The notes beneath the pieces are model-generated. The model was not told the DNA's origin. It saw nothing but the letters and a program-made list of their open reading frames with translations, and searched no databases. Source: a bacterium (GTDB lineage: Bacteria; Cyanobacteriota; Vampirovibrionia; Gastranaerophilales; Gastranaerophilaceae). From it: a stretch of DNA of 43,320 nucleotides. The stretch is taken from assembly GCA_017467605.1 (NCBI GenBank), contig JAFUSQ010000038.1, forward strand, positions 1 through 43,320. Direction: 5' to 3'. The position numbers were made by a program, and so were the translations under genes. Positions 1 through 7,608 of the stretch are shown piece after piece (the first letter of the stretch is position 1; each line of letters starts with the position of its first letter).

Positions 1-254
1 TTACCGGTGACAACGACTTCCGCGAGCGTTCCACCGTCAAGAGTGACATCATCATCTTTTTTCGGTGCTTTACCGGTGACAACGACTTCTGCGAGTGTAC
101 CGCCGTCAAGAGTGACATCATCATCTTTTTTCGGTGCTTTACCGGTGACAACGACTTCTGCAAGTGTACCGCCGTCAAGAGTGACATCATCATCTTTTTT
201 CGGTGCTTTACCGGTGACAACGACTTCTGCGAGTGTACCACCATCAAGAGTGAC
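1..254. repeat. 69-bp tandem repeat array inside a coding region
   Basis: The element starting TTACCGGTGACAACGACTTC recurs at 1, 70, 139 and 208, an exact 69-bp period with few substitutions, mostly at third codon positions of the minus-strand gene. The period is a multiple of three, so copy-number change would add or remove 23 residues without a frameshift. The array continues beyond the left edge. Confidence 0.95.
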
Positions 255-890
255 TTCTTCATTTTGTGCAATTTCTTCACCGGTTGGGTTTTCAGGTTTT
301 ACAGTTACTTCTGCAAGTATATTATCAAATTTTTGTGTTGTTTTATTGCCTGAAGGGTCGGTTGTGGTCATACTTATCATATTACCGTTATTATCGTATT
401 CATATTCCATTGTTGTTCTTAGGGCTTCGTTTTGCGGATCCTGTACTTCCATAGTTGGTCTGTCTTCTTTAAAACCGGTTTCACTTGTGTATGTTGCTTC
501 TATTAAATGACCGCCGGAATTTCTTTGTGACGTGATAGATGCCAAATCTCCGTTTTCATACTGTCGTGTAACTGTTTGGTTCCCTTCTTGTCTAGTAGTT
601 CTTACCAAATCACCTTCCGGAGTTCTTGTCTCTTTATAAGTCTTGTCTGCTGAAATTGTTGTGATGGTTCCGTCCTGATGGTAAACAAGAGTTGTACCGT
701 CCGCCTGAACTTCCGGTTTTCTTGCCGTTATGGTAACTTCAGGCAAAGTCCCACCATTAATGGTGGGTTGTGGTTTTTTACCAAAAACCACAACCTCTTT
801 CAAGGTTCCTCCATCATAAGTTTTTTCAGAATGTTTTGCTTGATTGTTTCCCGTTACTTGCGGGTGATAATTGCTTACGCCTTCAACCAT
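1..890 (-). CDS. Repeat-rich hypothetical protein, C-terminus outside window
   Basis: Reading the minus strand from the ATG at 890 gives an open frame of 296 codons that runs off the window at base 1. A GGAG ribosome binding site lies about 8 nt before the ATG. The first 50 residues hold two degenerate copies of a motif (GGTLKEVVVFGKKP and GGTLPEVTITARKP). A middle region (about 55-195) is rich in Thr, Arg and Asn with YD-repeat-like text such as YEYDNNGN. The last part is an array of a 23-residue unit, VTLDGGTLAEVVVTGKAPKK plus DDD, with three full copies and one cut by the window edge. There is no signal peptide or membrane segment. I do not recognise the family. EVVVTG resembles the start of TonB-receptor plugs, but nothing else supports a receptor. 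Confidence 0.7.
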   Translation of the reverse strand, partial: MVEGVSNYHPQVTGNNQAKHSEKTYDGGTLKEVVVFGKKPQPTINGGTLPEVTITARKPEVQADGTTLVYHQDGTITTISADKTYKETRTPEGDLVRTTRQEGNQTVTRQYENGDLASITSQRNSGGHLIEATYTSETGFKEDRPTMEVQDPQNEALRTTMEYEYDNNGNMISMTTTDPSGNKTTQKFDNILAEVTVKPENPTGEEIAQNEEVTLDGGTLAEVVVTGKAPKKDDDVTLDGGTLAEVVVTGKAPKKDDDVTLDGGTLAEVVVTGKAPKKDDDVTLDGGTLAEVVVTG

Positions 891-1006
891 GTTAAATACT
901 CCATATTTTATGCTTATACCTTTTGGTTGTCGGCATTTATTTTGTGTAACTTTAATATTAATTGAATTTTATTAAGACATGTTACATAATTATTTCAGTA
1001 CATATA

Positions 1007-1034
1007 TTGAAAAATTTGAAAAATAGTTTATAAT
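1007..1034 (+). promoter_or_regulatory. Sigma-70-type promoter for a candidate small RNA
   Basis: TTGAAA (1007-1012) and TATAAT (1029-1034) are separated by 16 bp. The predicted start is near 1041, exactly where the structured region 1042-1232 begins. No plus-strand gene follows, which favours a non-coding transcript. Confidence 0.65.
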
Positions 1035-1040
1035 GTAAGA

Positions 1041-1240
1041 AAGGGCAGGCAAGTTGTGACCTTGCCTATAAAAGCCCCTATTTAGTTGTTTTGAGCACTA
1101 TGATTATCAGTAAGATAAGCCATAGTGCTTTTTCAGTTATACTGAAATCCAACTATATCACCTCCCCTCATCAGCCTTTACGATTTACTGTCGTTCCGGA
1201 GGGAGGGGCGGTTTGTTTTAAGGACCTGCCCTCATATAAT
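1041..1240 (+). ncRNA. Candidate structured non-coding RNA, about 190 nt
   Basis: This stretch lies downstream of a near-consensus promoter and is closed by complementary ends, AGGGCAGG (1042-1049) and CCTGCCCT (1225-1232). Inner pairings visible are GGCAAG/CTTGCC just after the 5' end, GCCCCT (1074-1079)/AGGGGC (1204-1209), TAGTTG/CAACTA, AGCACTATG/CATAGTGCT, TTCAG/CTGAA, and CCTCCC (1161-1166)/GGGAGG (1201-1206). Length and paired ends resemble a 6S RNA, but the fold looks multi-branched rather than one long irregular hairpin, so I do not assign it. It also lies antisense to a possible 24-residue hydrophobic peptide at 1078-1152, which raises a type I toxin-antitoxin reading. There is no clear U-tract terminator at its 3' end. 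Confidence 0.5.
1078..1152 (-). CDS. Possible 24-residue hydrophobic peptide (type I toxin-like), speculative
   Basis: On the minus strand a TTG at 1152 opens a 24-codon frame that reads as a short N-terminus (MDFSITEKA), a membrane-like core (LWLILLIIIVL) and a basic tail (KTTK). The sequence GGGGAGGTGAT just before it is an unusually long match to the 16S anti-Shine-Dalgarno, with GGAGG 8 nt from the TTG. An upstream CCTCCC could pair with and hide this site. Small hydrophobic peptides with sequestered strong ribosome sites and an overlapping antisense RNA are the hallmark of type I toxins. Against it: the start is TTG, the frame is very short, and the region may simply be the complement of a structured RNA. 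Confidence 0.22.
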   Translation of the reverse strand: MDFSITEKALWLILLIIIVLKTTK

Positions 1241-1296
1241 AATACCTAATCAGAAAATAAAAACATCATATATAAAGTGGAGTTATTTTTAATAAT

Positions 1297-1500
1297 TTAA
1301 TCAGGGATATATGTAAATAAATCACCCGGAGTACATTCAAGGGCAAAGCACAATTTGTTCATTGTCTCAAATTCTATACCTTTAGTCCTGTCGTAATATA
1401 AATTATAGACTGTATTATAATCAACACCTGCAATTCTCGCAGTTTCTGAAATGTTCGTTTTTCTTTTTCCTATGATTGTAGATACATTATTTGTTATCAT
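1297..1500 (-). CDS. Small XRE-type HTH regulator (67 residues)
   Basis: A 67-residue Cro/C1-type helix-turn-helix protein that is almost entirely DNA-binding domain. The recognisable parts are ISETARIAGVDYNTVYNLY (turn and recognition helix) and the closing NKLCFALECTPGDLFTYIPD. It is a same-length paralogue of the gene at 5559-5762, whose end differs at only a few positions. No ribosome binding site is visible. Instead TACAAT (minus strand, 1507-1512) lies exactly 6 nt before the ATG, suggesting a leaderless transcript. Its start region overlaps the divergent plus-strand promoter at 1532-1560, so it may regulate that small RNA or itself. No pilin gene is adjacent, unlike the four other minus-strand XRE genes here. 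Confidence 0.85.
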   Translation of the reverse strand: MITNNVSTIIGKRKTNISETARIAGVDYNTVYNLYYDRTKGIEFETMNKLCFALECTPGDLFTYIPD

Positions 1501-1531
1501 AGTGTAATTGTAAAAAATTTTTTATTACATG

Positions 1532-1560
1532 TTGACATTTCTGAATTTATGCAGTAATAT
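1532..1560 (+). promoter_or_regulatory. Near-consensus promoter for small RNA
   Basis: TTGACA (1532-1537), a 17-bp spacer and TAATAT (1555-1560) form a strong sigma-70-type promoter with a predicted start near 1567. It points away from the XRE gene at 1297-1500 and toward a gap that ends in an intrinsic terminator. Confidence 0.65.
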
Positions 1561-1566
1561 ATGCGT

Positions 1567-1707
1567 ATAAACAGTTAAATTTGAAACAAAAATTTATACT
1601 GTTCTACGCACAATGCGTTGTTGTGTAAAAAAGGGCTCGTTGGAGTTAGCAATCTGGAAGATGAAAAATGGGCGATTCAGATATTTCCGAATCGCCCATT
1701 ATTTTAT
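1567..1707 (+). ncRNA. Candidate small RNA, about 140 nt
   Basis: This is a transcript unit defined by a strong promoter (1532-1560) and an intrinsic terminator (1667-1707), with no convincing coding frame between. Two further hairpins are visible: ACAGT-TAAATTT paired with AAATTTA-TACTGT near the 5' end, and ACGCA/TGCGT around 1605-1617. The short frame from the ATG at 1613 has no ribosome binding site and runs into the pfp antisense strand, so I do not call it a gene. Function is unknown. Its position beside an XRE regulator suggests the two may be linked. Confidence 0.45.
1667..1707. terminator. Intrinsic terminator between pfp and the small RNA
   Basis: AATGGGCGATTC (1667-1678) pairs perfectly with GAATCGCCCATT (1689-1700) around a 10-nt loop. 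A T-rich tract follows on the plus strand, and a shorter TTTTT run follows the hairpin on the minus strand, so it can end both pfp (minus) and the plus-strand small RNA. Confidence 0.85.
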
Positions 1708-1716
1708 TTTTTTATG

Positions 1717-3399
1717 TTATACGGAAGCTAATTCTTTGTTTCTTTCAAGCTGCAATGTAACGGTTGTTATGTCACAAACAGAGCTTGGTCCAAAGTATTG
1801 AATAGCTCCAGGGAACAAGTATCTGTCATTCATTGCCCAGTCTTCTCTATTATCTTGTAATTGTTTAAATACAGGACCGTTGAGTTTGACTAAAGCTTTT
1901 TGAATAACAGGTTTCATTTCGCCATGGCGTTTTTCCATATTCATCATCATTGTAAGAGGGATACCGCCCGCAATCCATTTATCAGCAGGAGCGGTTAAGT
2001 TTCTGACAGATGATAAATACCCTGTTAAACCAAAATTAATCAATGCAAACGCATTGTAACCCAATGAGTAACAATAATCTGCATCAAAGTTAGATGGGAA
2101 TGCACAACGTCCTTCATATCCGAAGAAGTGTGATTGTGCTGAAAATTTACCAATGTATTCGCCATTTGATTTAAGTTCACTTAATTTGCTTGAAATCATT
2201 TCAATTAACAATTTTTCTGTTTCAATTTTTGAAACTTGAACGTTGCCATGCGGGTCTCTGTCTGCCAACAATTGTTCTTTAATTATTGATGGAAGTGAGT
2301 TGTAAACTTTTGCATTTTCATCATCAAGTCTGTGTTCAACGATTGCAAATTTATCGCGAATTGTTGTTGCATTGATAAAGCTTGGGTCAGATTCAAGTTC
2401 AGCCATAATGTCATTAAGATTTGCAATCATTGATTTCATTTCAGGAATAAACTCAATTAAACCTTCCGGAATAACTGCAATACCGAAGTTTTTGCCGTTA
2501 TTTGCACGTCTTACGATAATATCTGACATATAGTCAATAATTGATGATAATGACATTTTCTTAGCTTCAACTTCTTCTGAAATCAAAGTTATATTTGGTT
2601 GAGTTTGAAGGGCTGCTTCTAAAGCTACATGAGAAGCACTTCTTCCCATAATTTTTACAAAATGCCAATATTTTTTTGCAGAATTAGCGTCTCTTTGAAT
2701 GTTTCCGATAAGTTCGGCATAAGTTTTTGTTGCGGTATCAAAACCAAATGAAATTTCAATCTGTTCATTTTTCAAATCCCCGTCAATTGTTTTAGGGCAG
2801 CCGATAACTTGAATGCCTGTTTTGTTTTTAACAAACCATTCAGCTAAAAGTGCGGCATTGGTATTGGAATCGTCTCCGCCGATAATTACTACTGCACTTA
2901 TGCCAAGTTTTTGACAAACATTGTATGATTCTTGGAATTGATCTTCTGTTTCTAATTTTGTTCTGCCTGAACCGATAATATCAAATCCGCCGGTATTTCT
3001 GTATTCATTAATAAATTCATCGGTGAATTCTATGTATTTGCCATCAATAATACCTGACGGACCGCCTAAGAAACCATATAATTTGTTTTCCGGATTAGCA
3101 GATTTCAATGCGTCATACAAGCCTGCGATAACGTTGTGTCCGCCGGGAGCTTGTCCGCCTGATAAAATAACACCAACATTTTTAACTTCTGATTTTGAAG
3201 CTGATGAAGTTGATTTGAAAGTTACGGTTGGTTTTCCGTAAGTGTTAGCAAATAATGCTTTAATTTGTTCTTGGTCTCTTACTGATTGAGTCGCAGAGCC
3301 TTCAACCAATTCCAAAGAGTTTACACCGTTTTGTAAGCTTGAAGGAAGTTTTGGTTGATACTTTAATCTTTCAATTTGTAATGGTGAAAGTTTAGTCAT
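1717..3399 (-). CDS. pfp: Pyrophosphate--fructose-6-phosphate 1-phosphotransferase
   Basis: This is the PPi-dependent phosphofructokinase that interconverts fructose 6-phosphate and fructose 1,6-bisphosphate in cytosolic glycolysis and gluconeogenesis. At 560 residues it matches the long plant/spirochaete-type PFP subfamily rather than the roughly 320-residue ATP enzymes. Diagnostic motifs: GGQAPGGHN (81-89), GGDDSNT (174-180, where the second Asp of GGDD disfavours ATP), PKTIDGDL (202-209, with the PPi-type Lys and the catalytic Asp) and MGRSASH (251-257). A good ribosome binding site (GGAAAGGAAC) precedes the ATG. It is transcribed alone on the minus strand and ends at the hairpin 1667-1707. 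A PPi-linked enzyme fits a fermentative organism that saves ATP. Confidence 0.95.
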   Translation of the reverse strand: MTKLSPLQIERLKYQPKLPSSLQNGVNSLELVEGSATQSVRDQEQIKALFANTYGKPTVTFKSTSSASKSEVKNVGVILSGGQAPGGHNVIAGLYDALKSANPENKLYGFLGGPSGIIDGKYIEFTDEFINEYRNTGGFDIIGSGRTKLETEDQFQESYNVCQKLGISAVVIIGGDDSNTNAALLAEWFVKNKTGIQVIGCPKTIDGDLKNEQIEISFGFDTATKTYAELIGNIQRDANSAKKYWHFVKIMGRSASHVALEAALQTQPNITLISEEVEAKKMSLSSIIDYMSDIIVRRANNGKNFGIAVIPEGLIEFIPEMKSMIANLNDIMAELESDPSFINATTIRDKFAIVEHRLDDENAKVYNSLPSIIKEQLLADRDPHGNVQVSKIETEKLLIEMISSKLSELKSNGEYIGKFSAQSHFFGYEGRCAFPSNFDADYCYSLGYNAFALINFGLTGYLSSVRNLTAPADKWIAGGIPLTMMMNMEKRHGEMKPVIQKALVKLNGPVFKQLQDNREDWAMNDRYLFPGAIQYFGPSSVCDITTVTLQLERNKELASV

Positions 3400-3591
3400 T
3401 TAATTTGTTCCTTTCCTTTTGTAATAATATTCACATGCAACATACTACTACAAACAGGGTTTAATGCAATGAAAACTCTATTTGAATGGAAAAATAAAAA
3501 CGGAAACCCCTCCAAAAAGGTTGTCGGAATGACGTAATTTCCTCGTGCTTTAAGAAGGGGCTCAAAGGGTAAATAATCAGCAGTTCAAGTT

Positions 3592-5211
3592 TTATCCGCC
3601 TGCCTGCTTTTTATATTCTTTTCCGCCAACAATGCGTAAGTGACGACTTTCGCCTTCGCCAACGGATTTACTTTCAAGATTATGTTGTTCAACAAGTTCG
3701 TGTTGAAGTTTGCGGATTTGAGTATTTTGCGGAGTCAATTCTATGTCTGATGCTCCTGCCAAAATCTTTTCTATTGCGGATTTTGCTTCATCTAAGGCTT
3801 TTTCCGTAACATCATAGAATGTTTGTTTTTCATTGACTTCTGCAATATCCAAAGCATTTTTTATAACTTTTTGGATTTGTGCCATAGAATTTGTTTTCAC
3901 ATAGAATATTTGCAGTCTGTTTTCTTCTGCGGTGCTCAAAACTTTTGCTCCGCCTTTGATGAAATTTTTGTGCGCAATTACAATATCAGCATCATCAATA
4001 TTACGTGTGATTTCTGCGTTCAAATCAAGTCTTTCGATGACTTTTTCAGCGATACTTCTTGATACCGCATACAAATAAATCTTTTTGAATTTTTTTACTT
4101 CTTCAACGTATTTTTGTCTTGAGAAACTAAATTTTAAACTTTCAGGGTGCTCAATTTTATCATCAAGTGCATTGATTTTGTCTAACACAGTTGGAACTTT
4201 TTCAAGTACAGGTTCAGGATTTGAAAAACTGTAAACTTGGTCAACTTTTCTGATTTCGGGTCTGATTGGCCAACCTCGAAGAATATAATCAACTGCTTCA
4301 GAGGTGTTTTTGTAAACCGCCAATGTATTTCTGTCTAAAATTTCAATAACTATATCGAAAGTCGGCTGCTTCTCACGTTCCAAAACTGTTTTTTGTGAAG
4401 AACGGCGTTTTGCCTCATCATCACCCAAAGTAACGGATTGAATGCCGCCGACCAAATCTGATAATGTCGGGTTCTTAATCAAACTTTCCAAACTGTTACC
4501 ATGAGCAGTTGCAATAAGCATTACCCCGCGTTCGGCGATAGTCCTTGCTGCTTGAGCTTCGGCTTCTGTTCCGATTTCATCAACAACAATGACCTCCGGA
4601 GTATGGTTTTCAACTGCTTCAATCATTATATCTTTTTGGTATTCAGGTTGGCGAACCTGCATTCTTCTGGCATGTCCGACTGCGGGGTGCGGAGTATCTC
4701 CGTCTCCTGCAATTTCGTTTGATGTATCTACAATTACAACTCTTTTTCCGAGTTCATCTGCCACAAGTCGAGAAATTTCTCTTAATTTTGTGGTTTTTCC
4801 AACACCCGGTCTGCCTAAAAATAATATACTTTTATTTTGAAGACATATATCTTTTATACAGGCAATTGTTCCTGTAACAACTCGTCCAATTCTGCAAGTT
4901 AAACCAACCACTTTACCTTGCCTGTTTCTTATAGCACTGATTCTGTGTAATGTACCTGGAATTCCTGAACGATTATCTGATGTAAATTCCTGAACGTGTG
5001 AAGTTATATGATTAATATCGCTTTGTGTTATTTCAAAACCGCCAATATACTCAATTTTCCCGTCGGCGTGTCTGATTTCCGGAACTCTGCCAATGTCTAA
5101 AACTATTTCAATGGCATCTTCCATTTGAGGGTAATTAAGTTGGGATTTGATTCTGTCAGGCAGAATTTCAACTAATTTTTCTAAATCATTTTGAAATTGT
5201 ATATTGCTCAT
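3592..5211 (-). CDS. ycf45: R3H domain ATPase, Ycf45/SpoIIIAA-like
   Basis: A 539-residue single-stranded nucleic-acid-binding ATPase of the Ycf45 type, typical of cyanobacteria and plastids. The N-terminal region (1-110) resembles SpoIIIAA-like N-domains. The AAA/RecA-like ATPase follows, with Walker A GRPGVGKTT (133-141) and Walker B VIVVDEIG (207-214). The C-terminus (about 495-530) has an R3H-type segment (LQHELVEQHNLESKS followed by RHLRIV). The physiological role of Ycf45 is not established. A -10-like TATAAT (minus strand, 5235-5240) lies upstream, and AAAGG serves as a weak ribosome site. It is separated from pfp by 192 bp. The sequence supports the domain call strongly, the name less so. 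Confidence 0.88.
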   Translation of the reverse strand: MSNIQFQNDLEKLVEILPDRIKSQLNYPQMEDAIEIVLDIGRVPEIRHADGKIEYIGGFEITQSDINHITSHVQEFTSDNRSGIPGTLHRISAIRNRQGKVVGLTCRIGRVVTGTIACIKDICLQNKSILFLGRPGVGKTTKLREISRLVADELGKRVVIVDTSNEIAGDGDTPHPAVGHARRMQVRQPEYQKDIMIEAVENHTPEVIVVDEIGTEAEAQAARTIAERGVMLIATAHGNSLESLIKNPTLSDLVGGIQSVTLGDDEAKRRSSQKTVLEREKQPTFDIVIEILDRNTLAVYKNTSEAVDYILRGWPIRPEIRKVDQVYSFSNPEPVLEKVPTVLDKINALDDKIEHPESLKFSFSRQKYVEEVKKFKKIYLYAVSRSIAEKVIERLDLNAEITRNIDDADIVIAHKNFIKGGAKVLSTAEENRLQIFYVKTNSMAQIQKVIKNALDIAEVNEKQTFYDVTEKALDEAKSAIEKILAGASDIELTPQNTQIRKLQHELVEQHNLESKSVGEGESRHLRIVGGKEYKKQAGG

Positions 5212-5558
5212 ATATTCGCTGCCTTTCTATCTTGATTATATCAAAATATTCATTGGCTATTAATTGCGATTGATGGTCTAATATATCTTCTATATATATT
5301 ATAATCCATGTAACGAAATTTTTGTCATGTTTCTTTACTAAAATTGTAGTAATTTTAACAAAACTTTACATTTGAAATCGGTTTGAAAACGTGTAAAATC
5401 AACACTTTTCATTTTAAAAAATCCGAAAAAAATAAAATTAATAAATTAAAAATTTTGTCAAAATTATTTCAAAAGTTCAGCTTTACAATCCGAAATATAT
5501 GAGAGATTTTTGGTTAATATTTGTTTACTTATTTATCTTAATTCTATATCATAGACTT
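5212..5558. other. AT-rich divergent intergenic region with promoters
   Basis: This 347-bp gap holds no gene. I see a minus-strand -10 (TATAAT, 5235-5240) for the Ycf45-like gene. On the plus strand TTGAAA (5372-5377) and TAAAAT (5394-5399) are 16 bp apart. A second plus-strand set, TTTACT-N17-TATCAT (-10 at 5547-5552), lies 6 nt before the ATG at 5559. The rest is AT-rich without obvious repeats. Confidence 0.5.
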
Positions 5559-5762
5559 ATGATTGAAAACAAAGTTGCCATAGTTATGGCCGAAAAGAAA
5601 ATTGAAAAACGAGATATTACGAAATTAACTGATATCGACAGACATGTATTAAATAAGATTTATAAAGGTGAAATTAATAGTATTTCTTTGAAAAATTTAA
5701 ATAAATTATGTTTTGCACTTGATTGTACTCCCAGTGATATTTTTAAATACATTCCTGATTAG
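5559..5762 (+). CDS. Small XRE-type HTH regulator (67 residues)
   Basis: Paralogue of the gene at 1297-1500 with the same length and almost the same C-terminus (NKLCFALDCTPSDIFKYIPD here). The ATG at 5559 was chosen over an upstream ATG at 5499 for three reasons: it gives the same 67-residue length, the extra 20 residues would be a hydrophobic stretch unknown in XRE proteins, and TATCAT (5547-5552) sits 6 nt before it as in the other XRE genes here. It is a Cro/C1-type DNA-binding protein of unknown target. grpE-dnaJ follows after 90 bp with its own promoter, so a link to heat-shock control is possible but not shown. Confidence 0.8.
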   Translation: MIENKVAIVMAEKKIEKRDITKLTDIDRHVLNKIYKGEINSISLKNLNKLCFALDCTPSDIFKYIPD

Positions 5763-5793
5763 CCCCGAATTATTAAAAAATAATAAATTTCCC

Positions 5794-5821
5794 TTGTGAA
5801 TTCAAATTGATAATTTATAAT
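5794..5821 (+). promoter_or_regulatory. Promoter of grpE-dnaJ
   Basis: TTGTGA (5794-5799), a 16-bp spacer and TATAAT (5816-5821) lie about 30 bp before the grpE start. I see no CIRCE inverted repeat and no hrcA, so classical HrcA control is not supported in this window. Confidence 0.55.
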
Positions 5822-5852
5822 GTGTGTATATAATGTTGTGAAGGGAAATATT

Positions 5853-6434
5853 ATGGCAAATACAAATTCTAATCCGTTCAAAAACGAAGATCTTGTTAAA
5901 GATGAAGAAAATTTAGAAAATAATGACATTTCTGATACTGTTGAAGTTGAAGAAGCAAGTAAAGAAGAAGTTTCTGAGGAAAATGACAATAAACTTCAAG
6001 AAGAATATGACAAATTAAATCAACAATATGTCAGACTTGCTGCTGATTTTGATAATTATAGAAAACGTCAGGCGCAAGAGCGTGAAAGTCTTATAAAATT
6101 TGGGACTGAAAATGCATTGAAAAATTTACTTGAAGTTCTTGATAATTTTGAACGTGGTCAAAAAGCTTTGGAAAATGTTGACGATTGTGAAAAAGTCAAA
6201 GAAAGTTTTAGTTTAATACATAAACAAGTATTTGAGTCTTTGGCAAAGTTGGGTTTGGAAGAAATTAAGGCAATCGGAGAGGAATTTGATCCTAATTTTC
6301 ATGAAGCTGTAATGCAGACTCCAACTGATGAACACCCTGAAAATACTGTAATTGCGGAATTGCAGAAGGGTTATAAAGTTGGAGATAAAGTGTTGAGACC
6401 AACGCTTGTGAATGTTGCATCAGCTAAAGGATAA
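5853..6434 (+). CDS. grpE: Nucleotide exchange factor GrpE
   Basis: GrpE is the DnaK nucleotide-exchange co-chaperone. The protein is 193 residues from the ATG at 5853, chosen over an upstream ATG at 5820 because AAGGG lies 8 nt before it. The first 50 residues are acidic and low complexity. A coiled coil (about 48-105) follows with the family text AADFDNYRKR, and the C-terminal beta domain ends GYKVGDKVLRPTLVNVA, the GrpE signature. dnaJ follows 48 bp downstream on the same strand; dnaK is not in the window. Confidence 0.95.
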   Translation: MANTNSNPFKNEDLVKDEENLENNDISDTVEVEEASKEEVSEENDNKLQEEYDKLNQQYVRLAADFDNYRKRQAQERESLIKFGTENALKNLLEVLDNFERGQKALENVDDCEKVKESFSLIHKQVFESLAKLGLEEIKAIGEEFDPNFHEAVMQTPTDEHPENTVIAELQKGYKVGDKVLRPTLVNVASAKG

Positions 6435-6482
6435 ATTTTATTCCCAAAAGTAGAGGATATGTAAGGAAGTAGATATAAAATA

Positions 6483-7607
6483 ATGGCAGATTATTATGAA
6501 ATATTAGGAGTATCGAAAGATGCTTCAAAAGACGAGATAAAATCCGCTTTCAGAAAGAAAGCAAGAGAGTTACACCCCGATGTAAATAAAGCTCCTGATG
6601 CAGAAGAAAAATTCAAAGAGCTTGGAAAAGCTTATGAAACTTTGTCAGATGAGAATAAACGTGCAACCTATGATAGATTTGGCGAAGACGGTTTGAAAAA
6701 TGCCGGTTTTGATACAGGCGGGCCTTTTGCGGGTGGATTTGGCGATTTGAACGATATTTTTGAAAGTTTTTTCGGAGGCTTTGGCGGTTTTGGATTTGGC
6801 GGAAGGCCTGACCCTAATGCTCCTCAAAGAGGTGATGATTTAAGATATGATATTAAATTAACTTTTGAAGAAGCAGCTTTTGGGGTAAACAAAGAAATCA
6901 AATTTGAGCATCTGGAAACTTGTAAGGATTGTAACGGAACAGGTGCAGAAAAAGGTTCAGCCAAAAAAACTTGTCCTCAATGTAACGGAACAGGTCAGGT
7001 TAAGACTGTTACAAGAACTCCTTTGGGTAATTTCGCTCAAATTACGACTTGTCCGCATTGTCATGGTTCGGGTCAGGTAATTGATAAACCTTGTAAAACT
7101 TGCCAGGGACAAGGCATGGTTACTCGTGAAAAGAAAGTTGAAATAAAAATCCCGGCAGGCGTTGATAATATGTCAAAAATCAGAGTTTCCAAGGAGGGTG
7201 ATTGCGGTATAAACGGCGGTCCTAACGGAGATTTGTTTGTTGTTGTTTATGTTGAGCCGTCAAAGTATTTTAAGCGTGAAGGAATAAATGTCTTTACTGA
7301 ACTTCAAATCACTCCGGCTCAAGCTGTGTTAGGCGATACCATAAAAATTAAAACTCTTGACGGCGAACGTGATGTTGAAATACCTGCAGGAATTCAGCAT
7401 GAAAATATTGTGAAAATTAAAGGAGCAGGTATTCCTATTATTACAAAACCTTCCCAACGCGGAGATCATATTGTTATTGTTAAAATTGTTATTCCGACAA
7501 AGTTGAGTGATGAAGAAAAACATCTGTATTACAGATTGTATGAATTAAATGGCGGAAGAAAACCTCAGCAGTCAATAATGTCAAAAGTTAAGGGAGTATT
7601 TAAGTAG
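6483..7607 (+). CDS. dnaJ: Chaperone protein DnaJ
   Basis: Full-length type A DnaJ of 374 residues, co-chaperone of DnaK. The J domain (1-70) carries the HPD tripeptide at 31-33. A Gly/Phe-rich linker (about 72-112) follows. Four zinc-binding CxxCxGxG repeats are visible ([32 protein letters not shown]), then the two-part substrate-binding C-domain with [11 protein letters not shown]. The gene follows grpE in the usual order, and a secreted-protein gene starts one base after its stop codon, suggesting cotranscription. Confidence 0.97.
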   Translation: MADYYEILGVSKDASKDEIKSAFRKKARELHPDVNKAPDAEEKFKELGKAYETLSDENKRATYDRFGEDGLKNAGFDTGGPFAGGFGDLNDIFESFFGGFGGFGFGGRPDPNAPQRGDDLRYDIKLTFEEAAFGVNKEIKFEHLETCKDCNGTGAEKGSAKKTCPQCNGTGQVKTVTRTPLGNFAQITTCPHCHGSGQVIDKPCKTCQGQGMVTREKKVEIKIPAGVDNMSKIRVSKEGDCGINGGPNGDLFVVVYVEPSKYFKREGINVFTELQITPAQAVLGDTIKIKTLDGERDVEIPAGIQHENIVKIKGAGIPIITKPSQRGDHIVIVKIVIPTKLSDEEKHLYYRLYELNGGRKPQQSIMSKVKGVFK

Positions 7608-7608
7608 T

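Noticed and set aside
1-276. CRISPR-like array from the regular repeats
   Set aside because: The 69-bp units are contiguous with no unique spacers, and they encode an in-frame 23-residue repeat on the minus strand.
7-510. Long plus-strand open frame over the tandem repeats
   Set aside because: It is the antisense of the repeat protein. It has low-complexity Ser/Thr/Val text and no ribosome site, whereas the minus frame is longer, has GGAG before its ATG and continues out of the window.
1-890. TonB-dependent receptor fragment because of EVVVTG motifs
   Set aside because: The motif is a repeated unit here, with no signal peptide, plug or barrel features.
1041-1240. SRP RNA, tmRNA or a known riboswitch
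   Set aside because: The SRP tetraloop/asymmetric loop text (GGAAGGAAGCA) is absent, there is no tRNA-like end for tmRNA, and no plus-strand gene follows for a riboswitch.
5812-5852. HrcA/CIRCE control of grpE-dnaJ
   Set aside because: I found no 9-bp CIRCE inverted repeat in the promoter region and no hrcA gene in the window.
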